This document shows positions 51,072-60,233 of a stretch of DNA of 64,000 bases, piece by piece. The DNA lies in NCBI GenBank assembly GCA_024637045.1, contig JAGXFX010000007.1:50309-114308 (forward strand), in the 5' to 3' direction. Source of the DNA: Soehngenia sp. (GTDB taxonomy: Bacteria > Bacillota > Clostridia > Tissierellales > Tissierellaceae). The position numbers and the translations under genes are program-made. The notes beneath the pieces were generated by a model, which saw nothing but the letters and a program-made list of their open reading frames with translations, was not told where the DNA came from and searched no databases. How positions within the stretch are numbered: position 1 is the stretch's first letter; every line of letters begins with the position of its first letter.

Positions 51072-53060
51072 TTATTCTATTTCAAGAAGGCTTAAAATGC
51101 CTAATTTTTTAATTGTTTCTTCAAGAGGCACACCTGTGTTTTCATCCCATCCAAAGTGCTTCCAGTGCCCTTTCATCATTTCTTCAATGGGAACCTTTTT
51201 ACCTTTTAAGGGTCCTTCTTTTAGTGGCGGGTTACCCGCAATTCGGTCGTGCATCTTGAAACTTATTGGATCAATTCCCTCTCTGATATTAAACATCTGT
51301 CTTAATGTCTGCATTCTCTTCCCTATTTCCATATACTCATCCGGGGTCTTATTCCAACCCGTTGCAGAATTTAGATAATCAAACAGTCTCCAATTGCCCA
51401 ATCCTGAAATCATGGCAAAGAGACAACCCCCTGAACCATCGAGGACTTGTTTTATACAACTGTTTGCAACAGACTTTAGTGCAACTTCATCTGTAGCTTT
51501 GTACACATTTACCTTGGATGATTTACTGCTTACCTTTGGTGCCCACGATACAAAATCCCACAGTCTCGTATAATTGTAGTATAATCCTGCACCTATTGTA
51601 TGTCTTCCTAGTGTTGGGTCAGTAGAAAAATGAATCCCAAATATAGGGTCAAGTCTTGGATCATGCATTCCAGGTTCTTGTCCGCCGGCATTTATTGCAT
51701 ATCTGGCAGAATCTTTTCCAATTCTCTCAGCAGCTTTTTTGACTCCATCGGCAAGAATATCCCCAATACCTTCGCGACTTATCATTCTCTCTGATAAGGT
51801 TACTATCGCTTGAGCATTTCCCCAGGTCAGCTCCAGTCCATCAGTATCTTCCTTGGTTAATATTCCATTCTCATAGCACTCTATTGCAAAAGCTACCGTA
51901 CTTCCTGCCGAAATTGTATCCATCCCTGCTCTGTTCATAATTTCATTTATATAGTATATTGAATCGAGACTTTCGTTAAGAAGAAGTGCACCAAATGAAT
52001 TTACAGTCTCATATTCTGGCTTATGAGTGTATTCAAATCTACCCTTTGTTATATCAGAAATATTGCAGATCCCTCCACAACCGATTACACATGAGTAGCA
52101 GTGATATTTCTTCTCTTCTCGCTCTATTATTCTGTCTGGATTCATATTGTTATAGGATGAAAAATGGTAATCAAGTATCGAACCATCCCAGTTTTTTACT
52201 GGGCAATCTCCACTTGGCAAGCCAAAGGTATTTGAAAATATCGTTCCCCATCTTTTCATCATTGGAACGCTCATCATTCCATCCTGTGGCATATATCTGC
52301 CTGCTTTATCCATGATTCTGCTTAACATCGGCAACATGCTTCCTTTTAACATTCCAGGCAATTTTACATTCTTGACCTTCTCACTGTATTCTTTTGTAAT
52401 TTCCATCATTTTTTCTTTGTCGTGTGCTTCAATCTTTCCAGTTCCACCTAGAACTACAGCCTTTAATCTTTTCGAGCCCATTACAGCTCCAAGTCCTGAA
52501 CGTCCTGCCATTCTGCCCTTGTCATTTGATATCCCTGCTATCAGGGACATATTTTCTCCAGCTTGGCCTATTGTTGCCATAGCACATTTCCTATCTTTAC
52601 CGTGTAGCTGGATAAGCAACTCCTCTGCTTCAACTGCATCCTTACCCCAAGATTCAGCTGCATCCAAAAGTTTAGGGCCATCCTCATCAATATATAGATA
52701 TACTGGCTTTTCAGAAATGCCTTTAAAAAATATCCCATCATAGCCACTTCTCTTTATTGCAGGAGACAAGTTACCACCGCAATTTGAATCTCCCCAGCCT
52801 CCAGTAATAGGAGATTTTCCAACAGCCAACCACCTTCCGGTGACCACACTTCCCGTTCCTGTAAGAAGACCGCTTACAAACCCCAGTACATTGTCCTCGC
52901 CCAGAGGGTCAGCCCCTTTTGGGATATTCCTGTATAAATAGTATGCCCCCAGGCCTACTCCTGAAAGAAAATTTTCATATATCTTATCAGGTACCTCTTC
53001 ACTATGTATCTCTCCTGTTGACAAATCAACAAACAATACTTTTCCTATGTATCCTTTCAT
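51072..53060 (-). CDS. aor: Aldehyde ferredoxin oxidoreductase family protein
   Basis: About 662 residues starting MKGYIGKVL after GGAGG. The N-terminal domain shows the pterin-binding blocks (GKSPITGGWGDSNCGG, IGQAGEN, GRSGLGAVMGSKRLKAV). The [4Fe-4S] site includes CYSCVIGC, with a fourth Cys probably in GSGGCLF. The enzyme oxidises aldehydes to acids with ferredoxin, using a tungsten or molybdenum bis-pterin. It forms an operon with a MoaD-like gene. The exact aldehyde is unknown; the family also has members with other substrates. Confidence 0.9.
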   Translation of the reverse strand: MKGYIGKVLFVDLSTGEIHSEEVPDKIYENFLSGVGLGAYYLYRNIPKGADPLGEDNVLGFVSGLLTGTGSVVTGRWLAVGKSPITGGWGDSNCGGNLSPAIKRSGYDGIFFKGISEKPVYLYIDEDGPKLLDAAESWGKDAVEAEELLIQLHGKDRKCAMATIGQAGENMSLIAGISNDKGRMAGRSGLGAVMGSKRLKAVVLGGTGKIEAHDKEKMMEITKEYSEKVKNVKLPGMLKGSMLPMLSRIMDKAGRYMPQDGMMSVPMMKRWGTIFSNTFGLPSGDCPVKNWDGSILDYHFSSYNNMNPDRIIEREEKKYHCYSCVIGCGGICNISDITKGRFEYTHKPEYETVNSFGALLLNESLDSIYYINEIMNRAGMDTISAGSTVAFAIECYENGILTKEDTDGLELTWGNAQAIVTLSERMISREGIGDILADGVKKAAERIGKDSARYAINAGGQEPGMHDPRLDPIFGIHFSTDPTLGRHTIGAGLYYNYTRLWDFVSWAPKVSSKSSKVNVYKATDEVALKSVANSCIKQVLDGSGGCLFAMISGLGNWRLFDYLNSATGWNKTPDEYMEIGKRMQTLRQMFNIREGIDPISFKMHDRIAGNPPLKEGPLKGKKVPIEEMMKGHWKHFGWDENTGVPLEETIKKLGILSLLEIE

Positions 53061-53121
53061 TTTGAACCTCCTTCCTTCATCTTCATTTTTACCCCTCAAA
53101 CACGTTCTTCACAACATAAAA

Positions 53122-53152
53122 AGGAGGAAAGTCTGACAAGACTTATCCTCCT
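53122..53152 (-). terminator. Terminator of the VWA gene
   Basis: AGGAGGA and TCCTCCT outer arms with AAGTCT / AGACTT inner arms, followed by TTTTATG on the minus strand. Confidence 0.8.
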
Positions 53153-53159
53153 CATAAAT

Positions 53160-53813
53160 TTAACTTCTCTTCTTGCGTTCCTTGTAGTCTTTTTCAATTC
53201 TTTCCTTCCAGTCCTTATCAATTACCTTCGTTGCCCTTTTCATGCTTACAGTTTCACTTAGCACCTCGTAGTTCAACTGAGTCCCTTCACTATCTGCGTG
53301 ATAATCAACAGCTCTGTCCCGTCCGATGCCAAATTTTTCCGCCGTTTCTGCTGCATCGATATTTGCTCCAAGGAATAAAAACTCCCAGTCATATTTTTCT
53401 TTCTGATGGTCTATCATTTTCTTCACCTTGTCATAGGTAAATTCTCTGCTGGCATTTTCCATTCCATCGGTTATGATAACAAACATAACATTTTCAGCTT
53501 GCTCTTCCCTGGTTGTATTTCTTTGAACGTTGACTATCTTCTGTATGGTCTTTCCAACGGCATCAAGCAATGCTGTTGTCCCCCGTACATAATACTCTTT
53601 GGAAGTTATTGACTCAATTCCTTTAATATTAATCCTGTCGTGGAGCAGCTGATATGTGTCATCAAACAATACAGTAGTTACAAGCGCTTCACCTTGTTCT
53701 TCCTTCTGCTTTTTAAGAAGTGAATTAAAACCCCCAATTGTGTCGCTTTCGAGACCATTCATAGATCCGCTTCTGTCTAGAATAAATACCATTTCCGTTA
53801 ATCCTTTTTTCAT
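53160..53813 (-). CDS. VWA domain protein (TerY-like)
   Basis: 217 residues consisting of one von Willebrand A domain. The MIDAS metal motif is DRSGSMNG, with the threonine in RGTTALLDAVG and Asp in IITDGMEN. Such stand-alone bacterial VWA proteins, including TerY, assemble with stress or tellurite-resistance proteins. It ends in a highly charged tail. The macro-domain gene lies 89 bases upstream on the same strand, so the two may act together. Confidence 0.85.
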   Translation of the reverse strand: MKKGLTEMVFILDRSGSMNGLESDTIGGFNSLLKKQKEEQGEALVTTVLFDDTYQLLHDRINIKGIESITSKEYYVRGTTALLDAVGKTIQKIVNVQRNTTREEQAENVMFVIITDGMENASREFTYDKVKKMIDHQKEKYDWEFLFLGANIDAAETAEKFGIGRDRAVDYHADSEGTQLNYEVLSETVSMKRATKVIDKDWKERIEKDYKERKKRS

Positions 53814-53902
53814 GATGATTCCCTCCTCTTTCCTTGATCTAAGAATATCATCTATGAAATATGGATTGGTCGCTTAAGAGGCGACAAATTAATTGAGAAT
53901 TA

Positions 53903-54901
53903 TTAAGCACCTAATGTCGTCTGATCAAAAGCAAACAAAGCTTCGTTAATTTCAAATATATTATAATTTTCATCCTGAATAAAGTATTCAACAATAAGAT
54001 CAAACTTATAACTGTGTGATAAAGCAAAACCCGCACTTAGCAATAAATCCTTTGACTCATCAAGATTTAACATTAGCGCTATTGCAAATGCAATTGCCGT
54101 AGACTTGCTTGGTTTATAGTTAATATCATTTCTTATCTTAGAAAAGTGCCTTCGGTCAATATTTGCCCTTTTATATACATCTGCATCTGTCATTTTCTTC
54201 TCATCAATGAGTCTTAACAGCATTTGTGAGAAAGTCTGGTTTCGATTCTTTAATACTTCATCAAGGCTTCGTTTTGACTCTTTGACAGGAGCATCAAATG
54301 ATATTGCCTCCTCAAGGTAATACTCCTGATTTAATTTTTCGGCACGCGAATCGGATCTGTAGATGCGACTTTCTTCTATATATCTATCATCAATGTATTC
54401 TTCAATTGATAAGAATAGTTTTTCAGACAGTTGAAAAGCTTTCTTGTCATAGACCACCAGATATACAGTCATCTCATTTTCCAGAAGAAAGTTTCCGATG
54501 GCTGATATGGCAGTACCCAATGCCTTGCTCTTTGGATATCCGAAGGCGCCTGATGATATAAGAGGAAATGCGATACTCTCGAGATTATTCTTTTTAGCAA
54601 GTATTAGTGAATTTGTGTAGCAGTCTCCAAGTTGTTCTTCCTCACCATCATCTCCGCCATTCCAGACTGGACCAACAGTATGTATCACATATTTTGCTGA
54701 TAAATTATATCCACTAGTTATCTTGGCTTGGCCGACATCGCATCCACCAAGTGTTTTGCATTCTGCAAGAAGCTTAGGACCTGCTGCTCTGTGGATTGCA
54801 CCATCGACACCACCTCCGCCAAGAAGTGATTTATTTGCTGCATTCACTATTACATCAACATGAACCTTTGTTATGTCATTTCGGATTATTTCCAGTGGCA
54901 T
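53903..54901 (-). CDS. Macro domain protein with C-terminal helical (HTH-like) domain
   Basis: 332 residues. Residues 1-170 are a macro domain with the ADP-ribose site intact: [27 protein letters not shown] and [13 protein letters not shown] linker follows, then residues about 228-332 form a helical domain ([30 protein letters not shown]) resembling an XRE-type HTH, ending [17 protein letters not shown]. The macro domain binds or removes ADP-ribose. The C-terminal module is found fused to varied enzymes in Firmicutes, with unknown role. Confidence 0.85.
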   Translation of the reverse strand: MPLEIIRNDITKVHVDVIVNAANKSLLGGGGVDGAIHRAAGPKLLAECKTLGGCDVGQAKITSGYNLSAKYVIHTVGPVWNGGDDGEEEQLGDCYTNSLILAKKNNLESIAFPLISSGAFGYPKSKALGTAISAIGNFLLENEMTVYLVVYDKKAFQLSEKLFLSIEEYIDDRYIEESRIYRSDSRAEKLNQEYYLEEAISFDAPVKESKRSLDEVLKNRNQTFSQMLLRLIDEKKMTDADVYKRANIDRRHFSKIRNDINYKPSKSTAIAFAIALMLNLDESKDLLLSAGFALSHSYKFDLIVEYFIQDENYNIFEINEALFAFDQTTLGA

Positions 54902-54991
54902 CAGACCCTCTCCTCCCTTGAATTTTTACTTTATCCTTCTTTCTCTACCATAATAATACCATATTTCCTCGTAATATTTTAGAAACAAAAT

Positions 54992-55011
54992 GAACACCTT
55001 CTCAGGTGCTC
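54992..55011 (-). terminator. Terminator of the selenocysteine peroxiredoxin gene
   Basis: Minus strand GAGCACCT-GAGA-AGGTGTTC with a GNRA loop, followed by ATTTTGTTT. Confidence 0.75.
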
Positions 55012-55023
55012 ATCTTTATATCT

Positions 55024-55485
55024 TTATAGGGAATCAATTAGTTTAAATAATTCTTCATTTTCTGGAATATCCTTCATAGAGTGTCCGAAATGAACGTATC
55101 TCAGAACACCTTCTGTGTCCACCAGCATCTGTGCCGGCATTCTTCCAAGTTTGAAAAGAATAACTTCTTGTCCATAGAGCTTTAGTACCGAATGCTTTTC
55201 GTCAGGTATCCCGTGAAATTCCAGCTTGTTTTCTTTCCAGTATTTTTTGAAGCTTTCAGCATCTTCTGGGCCGATTGCAACTATTTCAGTATTTCTTTTC
55301 TTGAATTCCTCATGGTCTTGATGCAACTGCATCATATGCTCTCTGCAGAAAGGTCAAACAAATCCTCTGTTAAGTACAATCAGAACATTACTTTTTTCTT
55401 CTAAATTAGAAAGCCTGAACTCGTTTCCCTTGAAATCATTAATTTCAAAATCGGGAGCTTTTTTGTTTACTTCAACGCTTGCCAT
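55024..55485 (-). CDS. Peroxiredoxin-like selenoprotein with in-frame UGA (Sec)
   Basis: Reading from the ATG at 55483-55485 gives 153 residues if the TGA at 55354-55356 is read as selenocysteine (residue 44). The N-terminal part (VNKKAPDFEINDFKGNEFRL) and the strand NVLIVLNRGF lead into V-U-P-F-C, where AhpC/TSA-like proteins have the catalytic CxxC; the sequence continues REHMMQLHQD without a frame change. A conventional reading would start at the internal ATG at 55335 and lose the active site. A SECIS-like hairpin follows the UGA. It should be a thiol/selenol peroxidase or oxidoreductase. Monocistronic with terminator. Confidence 0.8.
55319..55334 (-). promoter_or_regulatory. SECIS-like hairpin downstream of the UGA codon
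   Basis: On the mRNA UGAUGC-AGUU-GCAUCA, a six-base-pair stem with a four-base loop and G as the second loop base. It begins 19 bases after the UGA, and the loop G is about 26 bases after it. Bacterial SECIS elements have a stem-loop at this distance with G among the first two loop bases. Confidence 0.65.
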
Positions 55486-55583
55486 ATAATCCATCCTCTC
55501 TTGGGAAATAATTGGGTTAGTATATAATCCTATATACCCAATCTATTGAAGTGAAACAATGGCTAATTTCTTTTAAAATTTCT

Positions 55584-56330
55584 CTACTTGAGCCAATATG
55601 CACTCCCATCTGCTGTTCGATCCATAAACCCATATTCTATTAAATAACGTCTGATAACAGCATAGTCATGGAAGATTACCTTTACGATTTCGTTCATCTC
55701 AAGCTCTGAATACTTTTTCCCATGGTCAAACTGACCAGCTATTTTCCCAAGGATTACAATCTTCTTCTTTTCTTTGCCAGGAAATCGCTTTAGCTTCAGT
55801 GGATTAAGGCTTTCAAATTCTGCTTCCAGAATCTTGTCCTTTTCCTTTTCTGTTACAACATAACGGTCATCAACCATAGTTGCACTACTATGCACCGGGA
55901 CAATTACATCTTCGGGATTTGATTTATTATCAATTGCCTGTTCATATATCGCCAGGTAGATTTTTGCTTGCTTTGCCTTCTCTCGAAGAGTAAATCTCTG
56001 ATTCCTAACAGTTGAAGGTGATATGCCAAGTTCTTGCGAAATTTCCTTGTCTGACATTCCAGAGTAAATCTTCCATACCAAATCTTTCTGATTATCAGTT
56101 AAGGAGTTGTATTTGTTATCTCCGAATAAAATATTCTTAAGACTCCCTCCATGTTCATTCTCAATATGGATTTTTATTGCCTTTGATGCTTCGAAGAGCC
56201 TATCTCCAAATTTATATATTTCTCCTGCCTCATAAAATTTCTTGCAGTTATTGCATACATATCTTTCAGACTCCTCATCATATCTATATCCATTCTTTAT
56301 GTCTTCTATTGTGATTTTCTCAATTTCCAT
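55584..56330 (-). CDS. DUF2087 transcriptional regulator with LuxR-type HTH
   Basis: About 248 residues starting MEIEKITIED after AAAGGAG. Residues about 20-60 hold a CNNCKKFY...H-x3-H zinc-ribbon-like element. A sigma-70-region-4/LuxR HTH follows (LTDNQKDLVWKIYSGMSDKEISQELGISPSTVRNQRFTLREKAKQ). The C-terminal 70 residues with KRFPGKEKKKIVILGKIAGQF and YAVIRRYLIEYGFMDRTADGSAYW are DUF2087. Probably a DNA-binding regulator; targets unknown. It lies 136 bases from the B3/B4-domain gene. Confidence 0.85.
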   Translation of the reverse strand: MEIEKITIEDIKNGYRYDEESERYVCNNCKKFYEAGEIYKFGDRLFEASKAIKIHIENEHGGSLKNILFGDNKYNSLTDNQKDLVWKIYSGMSDKEISQELGISPSTVRNQRFTLREKAKQAKIYLAIYEQAIDNKSNPEDVIVPVHSSATMVDDRYVVTEKEKDKILEAEFESLNPLKLKRFPGKEKKKIVILGKIAGQFDHGKKYSELEMNEIVKVIFHDYAVIRRYLIEYGFMDRTADGSAYWLK

Positions 56331-56427
56331 ATTAATTCTCCTTTCGTTTGCCATATCTATAGACATATTATAATTTTGTTTGCTTTTAAAGTCAATGTTT
56401 ATATTATCTGTTTGCCATAAAGCACAC

Positions 56428-56456
56428 AAAAAGCATCCAGGCTCTTCTGAATGCTT
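56428..56456 (-). terminator. Terminator of the B3/B4-domain gene
   Basis: AAGCAT(t)CAG / CTG(g)ATGCTT arms followed by TTTTTGTG on the minus strand. Confidence 0.8.
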
Positions 56457-56466
56457 CCGCAATGTT

Positions 56467-57180
56467 CTATAAAATTTCTATTTCCCTGTTATCCTTGTCC
56501 ATAATGACAATCTTGTAATCACCACCAAGATTCTTTTCTGCAAGCTCTGCCAGCTCTCTTAAGGCAGCATCAAGATCCTCTGCTCTTGTAGGATCCACAG
56601 ATTCTATACACAAAAATGCATTGTTTGTTTCCTCTCTGAGCATTGTCCTTACAGATTCTCGCCAGTTCCAGCACCTGCAAATTGCTCCTTCATCATCCTT
56701 ATATACTACTTCCCCTTCATACGGGGGCTCACTCTTTTCTGATCCAAGGGTTACAAAATCCTCATCCCCAACCGCTTTGGTAAGTCTTATGTCTCCTGAA
56801 AACCTATCGATGTCTTCTCCACCACAAGGAAGCGCATATCTTAAGGATATTGAATTATACAAATCCACAAGAGGATTGATTGCTCCTATCCCCTTGCCAT
56901 TATGGGCTCTCTTAAGGAGAGCTTCTATTGATGATCTTGCTCCCTTTTTCGTCTTGAATTCTTGAAATGCCTCTCTCCATACCTTAATAACCTTGTTATC
57001 GCTGAAGTTCTCGTCAGACAAATGCCTTAAGGCTGCCTTTTCAGCACTATTAAGCATATCCAGATACTGTGTTTTTTCCTTAATGTTGTTGTCTATACCT
57101 TTACATACAATTACACCTATTCTTGCTTCAGGGAAAATATCCCAGAAATCATTTTCAACTATAAATTTCTTCAAACCCAT
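56467..57180 (-). CDS. B3/B4 (PheT-like) tRNA-binding domain protein
   Basis: 237 residues resembling the stand-alone B3/B4 domain of phenylalanyl-tRNA synthetase beta: GIGAINPLVDLYNSISLRYALPCGGEDIDR and AICRCWNWRE. Such proteins can act as editing factors on mischarged tRNA, but many remain uncharacterised. The start follows AGGAAA. Its terminator hairpin separates it from the DUF2087 regulator. Confidence 0.85.
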   Translation of the reverse strand: MGLKKFIVENDFWDIFPEARIGVIVCKGIDNNIKEKTQYLDMLNSAEKAALRHLSDENFSDNKVIKVWREAFQEFKTKKGARSSIEALLKRAHNGKGIGAINPLVDLYNSISLRYALPCGGEDIDRFSGDIRLTKAVGDEDFVTLGSEKSEPPYEGEVVYKDDEGAICRCWNWRESVRTMLREETNNAFLCIESVDPTRAEDLDAALRELAELAEKNLGGDYKIVIMDKDNREIEIL

Positions 57181-57222
57181 TTCCTCCTTTGGACAAATTC
57201 GATGCTTCTCTTTTCATCAGTT

Positions 57223-57726
57223 TCATTTTATTGATTTACTATATTGCTCTTCTTCCTGTTTTGTATCATCACACCATTTCATTCCAATAAATCGGAATCC
57301 AGTGTTTAATAGAACCTTTGCTGAAGCTGGATTATTCTTGTCAACAAGTGCACCAACCACTTTTATGGATGTATTGTCCTTCGCATACTTAAGGCATTCT
57401 TCAGCAGCCTCGGTAGCGTAACCATTTCCCCAGCTCGACTTCTTAAAGTGGTAGATAAGCTCGGCTTCACAGTCATTTGAAGGCGGGTTGAATCCGCTTA
57501 CACCAATAAATTCTCCGTCGTCTTTAAGCTCAACTGCAAATGGTGAAAATCCCATTTCTTCCTGCTGCTTAATATAAAATTCAAGTGACTTTATTTCTCG
57601 CTCTCTTAATCCAGCTCCGCCACAGTATTTCATTATTTCAGAATCTCCCCATATTTCCATTAGCTCATCAATATCTTCTCTTTCCAGAAGTCTTAATCTT
57701 AGTCTTTTGGTTTCTGCAACTATCAT
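57223..57726 (-). CDS. RimJ/RimL-type GNAT acetyltransferase
   Basis: About 167 residues starting MIVAETKRLRLR, nine bases after AGGAG. It has the Acetyltransf_3 opening ETxRLxLRxLxxED, motif A WGNGYATEAAEECLKY, and NPASAKVLLNTGFRFIGMKW near the end. The acetyl acceptor is unknown. It precedes the B3/B4-domain gene by 42 bases and may share its transcript. Confidence 0.85.
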   Translation of the reverse strand: MIVAETKRLRLRLLEREDIDELMEIWGDSEIMKYCGGAGLREREIKSLEFYIKQQEEMGFSPFAVELKDDGEFIGVSGFNPPSNDCEAELIYHFKKSSWGNGYATEAAEECLKYAKDNTSIKVVGALVDKNNPASAKVLLNTGFRFIGMKWCDDTKQEEEQYSKSIK

Positions 57727-57943
57727 ATACATCAACTCCTGTTTCTATTTGTAAAATCCTTTTGATTCATATATACACATTATAGCAATATTTATCTTAC
57801 CAGGACAAAATAATTAACTATACAAAAATAAAAATTCGCCTCGTTTACTCATTTTATTTGATTTGCAAACCCTAAAATTGTATTTATTTTTATATTTGAT
57901 TTTTATTATTTGTCACAACATGTGCCAAGTCGTTATTATTATG

Positions 57944-57977
57944 TTTACGATTTTACTTTACCATGCTAAAATTTTAG
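57944..57977 (+). promoter_or_regulatory. Promoter of the large lipoprotein gene with palindrome
   Basis: TTTACG-N17-TAAAAT, with a perfect palindrome CTAAAATTTTAG (57966-57977) over the -10, a possible operator. Confidence 0.5.
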
Positions 57978-57995
57978 TATATGGGGGTGGATTAA

Positions 57996-60182
57996 ATGTA
58001 TAATAAAAGATTAGTCGCAATAGTTGTTATTTTTAGTATACTATCTGTCTTTCTAACAGGCTGCTCTGGCAGCAAGCCAATTGATTCAGCTGCCGAACCA
58101 GTCGCCAATACAGTTGAAACTGATGAGGATGTATTTGTGCCAGAACCTCAACCGGTTGTGGAAATCAAGGAAGAATCCTTTAAGCTTAATGCAGATCAAC
58201 TTGCAGCTGAATTTGAAAATTGTAAAATCAATTTCTCACCTTTTGATTTAGATGGTGAAAAGACATTGGTTATAAGTACTGTACAGCCTGCTCCTTATCA
58301 AGAGGAGCTAGATCATAATTACAGAGCCAATGTTTATGATTTTAAATTAGATGGAGTTGATCAGTTTACAGACCTGATTGAGATTACTCTACCTTATGAC
58401 GATTCATACATAGAACCAGGGGCTGATGAGTATGGAAGCACCTTTGGGATGTACTTCAATGAGTCTACAAGTGAATGGGAAACTGTAAATTACACTGTTA
58501 ATACAGATAATAATACAATTACAATTATTACTGATCACCTTTCAAAATATGGAGTCTTTACAGTCAAAAACCAGAATACAAGGCTTGCCCGTATTGCAAG
58601 TGTAATGCCCTACACAAACCTTGTGGATTCTGATACTGCAAAGGAAATCATAGGAGAAGCTATTGAAAATCCAAATGATGAGATTGCAAAGGCAAAAGAT
58701 CTTGCAATGAGTACAACAAATGACTGGCTTGGTCTCTCCAGTTTTCTACTCACTACATCAGATCCCATCTATTCATCTGAGCTAATGAAGGGAATGGGCT
58801 CTACCTTTAACGCACTTGGGGTTGCAGCTGCAGTATACCAGTTGGCAATTGATATGGAAAAGGATCCCAGTCCCGAACTATACGGAAACCTTTCGAAAAA
58901 CATTCTTAATATTGGGGTAAGCTATTGGGGAACAAGTGCTATGCAACTTAGCTTTGCCGGAGTTTTTGCAATTGATTATTCCCTGACCAAGTTCGCAAAT
59001 GCAGCATGGGATGGACGAAATGACTCATGGTATGAAGCCTATAAACTCCATTACAATGAAAAGATGCAACTTAAAAACAGGGAGTGGTACTCCAAGTTTT
59101 ACTGGCTATGGGTGGATTCTTTAAAATCAAAAAATCCTAATGCCTTGAAGGAAGGTATAGACAAGCTTATAGATGATAATGTAAATGCCTTCTGGAATAA
59201 TGAGTTGGTTATGGCTGACTACCATCAGGAAGCTCTTGGAAAGGGATTTACCGTTGGAGGAGGCTTCAATGAAGGTCTTAAGAAAAAGATTACTGCTGCT
59301 AAAAAGGCAGAGCTTGTTGCAGACCTTCAGCCAGTCTTTGCACAGCTTAAAAAGCGAATAAATTGGTACCTTATGGATCAATATACTAAGGAACTTAACA
59401 ATGTTAAAGCTAAATACAACCAGATAATAAATGTTACCATCGAAGAAATCGCACCTGAAGGAGCTCCGCTAAAATATGCCGGCCACGTCATTAGATTCTC
59501 CCCCTTGGCAGAGGATGCCAAAAAAAGTACGTGGACTGGAGTCCTGAGCTCAGAGGGAAAGGCTTCAACCAAATTCACCTTACTAGGTTATCTTCAGTCA
59601 GGCAAGCCCACAAAGCTTGATATATATTCACCTGATTCAGACCTGGAGACAAGTTCACCAATTCATTCTGTGGAATTTGCTATGGATAAGAAATCATTAT
59701 ACATCCCTATAGGTGAATTACCTGTCCAATCAGGACAAAATACTCTTTCTGATGAAAAAAGCATTAAGATGTACAACAATTATTTTAATATTACAACTGG
59801 GTTTACCCTTCATTCATCTCATGGATTTGAAATTATCGCAGAGAAGACTGCACCTGGTTATGAAGTCACCCAGTATCTTCTCAAACTAACTGAACCCATC
59901 AAACAGGGACAGAATGCCGTAATTCAAATAGATGCTCATGTGGGAGGGATATCTCATTCAGACTCTGACAATATAAGCGAAATAGTTGTACGTGAAGCGG
60001 CTTGGAAGGGGACTACAGAATCCTCAGGAGGCTCGATTACAATCAGTATTCAACCCGGAGACACCTCTTCTCAATTGGTAACATATGAGGTTATACTTGA
60101 TACAGTAAACCAGGATGGTGATGTATATTATGGTGGAGGAGCAATTCTATATTATATTGGAATTAATCCATATAACGAATAA
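57996..60182 (+). CDS. Large lipoprotein of unknown function
   Basis: 728 residues. The signal ends in lipobox LTGC (Cys 23), followed by an acidic Pro/Val/Glu linker. Residues about 55-195 look like a beta-sandwich with ITDHLSKYGVFTV, a segment also seen at the end of ZU5-like or other surface domains. The middle 200-480 is helical and rich in Lys, Trp and Tyr. The C-terminal 250 residues are beta-rich. I recognise no enzyme motif. It is probably attached outside the membrane. Monocistronic, between its own promoter and a 23-bp-stem terminator. Confidence 0.75.
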   Translation: MYNKRLVAIVVIFSILSVFLTGCSGSKPIDSAAEPVANTVETDEDVFVPEPQPVVEIKEESFKLNADQLAAEFENCKINFSPFDLDGEKTLVISTVQPAPYQEELDHNYRANVYDFKLDGVDQFTDLIEITLPYDDSYIEPGADEYGSTFGMYFNESTSEWETVNYTVNTDNNTITIITDHLSKYGVFTVKNQNTRLARIASVMPYTNLVDSDTAKEIIGEAIENPNDEIAKAKDLAMSTTNDWLGLSSFLLTTSDPIYSSELMKGMGSTFNALGVAAAVYQLAIDMEKDPSPELYGNLSKNILNIGVSYWGTSAMQLSFAGVFAIDYSLTKFANAAWDGRNDSWYEAYKLHYNEKMQLKNREWYSKFYWLWVDSLKSKNPNALKEGIDKLIDDNVNAFWNNELVMADYHQEALGKGFTVGGGFNEGLKKKITAAKKAELVADLQPVFAQLKKRINWYLMDQYTKELNNVKAKYNQIINVTIEEIAPEGAPLKYAGHVIRFSPLAEDAKKSTWTGVLSSEGKASTKFTLLGYLQSGKPTKLDIYSPDSDLETSSPIHSVEFAMDKKSLYIPIGELPVQSGQNTLSDEKSIKMYNNYFNITTGFTLHSSHGFEIIAEKTAPGYEVTQYLLKLTEPIKQGQNAVIQIDAHVGGISHSDSDNISEIVVREAAWKGTTESSGGSITISIQPGDTSSQLVTYEVILDTVNQDGDVYYGGGAILYYIGINPYNE

Positions 60183-60233
60183 AGAATAACAAAGTCCTGT
60201 GCGAGTCTTACGCACAGGACTTTGTTATTCTTT
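60181..60233. terminator. Very long perfect bidirectional terminator
   Basis: Perfect 23-bp arms starting AAAGAATAACAAAGTCCTG, with a seven-base loop. It covers the stop of the lipoprotein gene on one side and the last codons of the amidohydrolase on the other. Confidence 0.9.

Noticed and set aside
55024..55335. A 103-residue redoxin starting at the internal ATG at 55335, with the upstream part as a nonsense-mutated pseudogene
   Set aside because: The frame is intact on both sides of the TGA, the TGA sits at the catalytic Cys position, a good hairpin follows, and a normal ribosome site precedes the far ATG. A selenoprotein explains all of this better.
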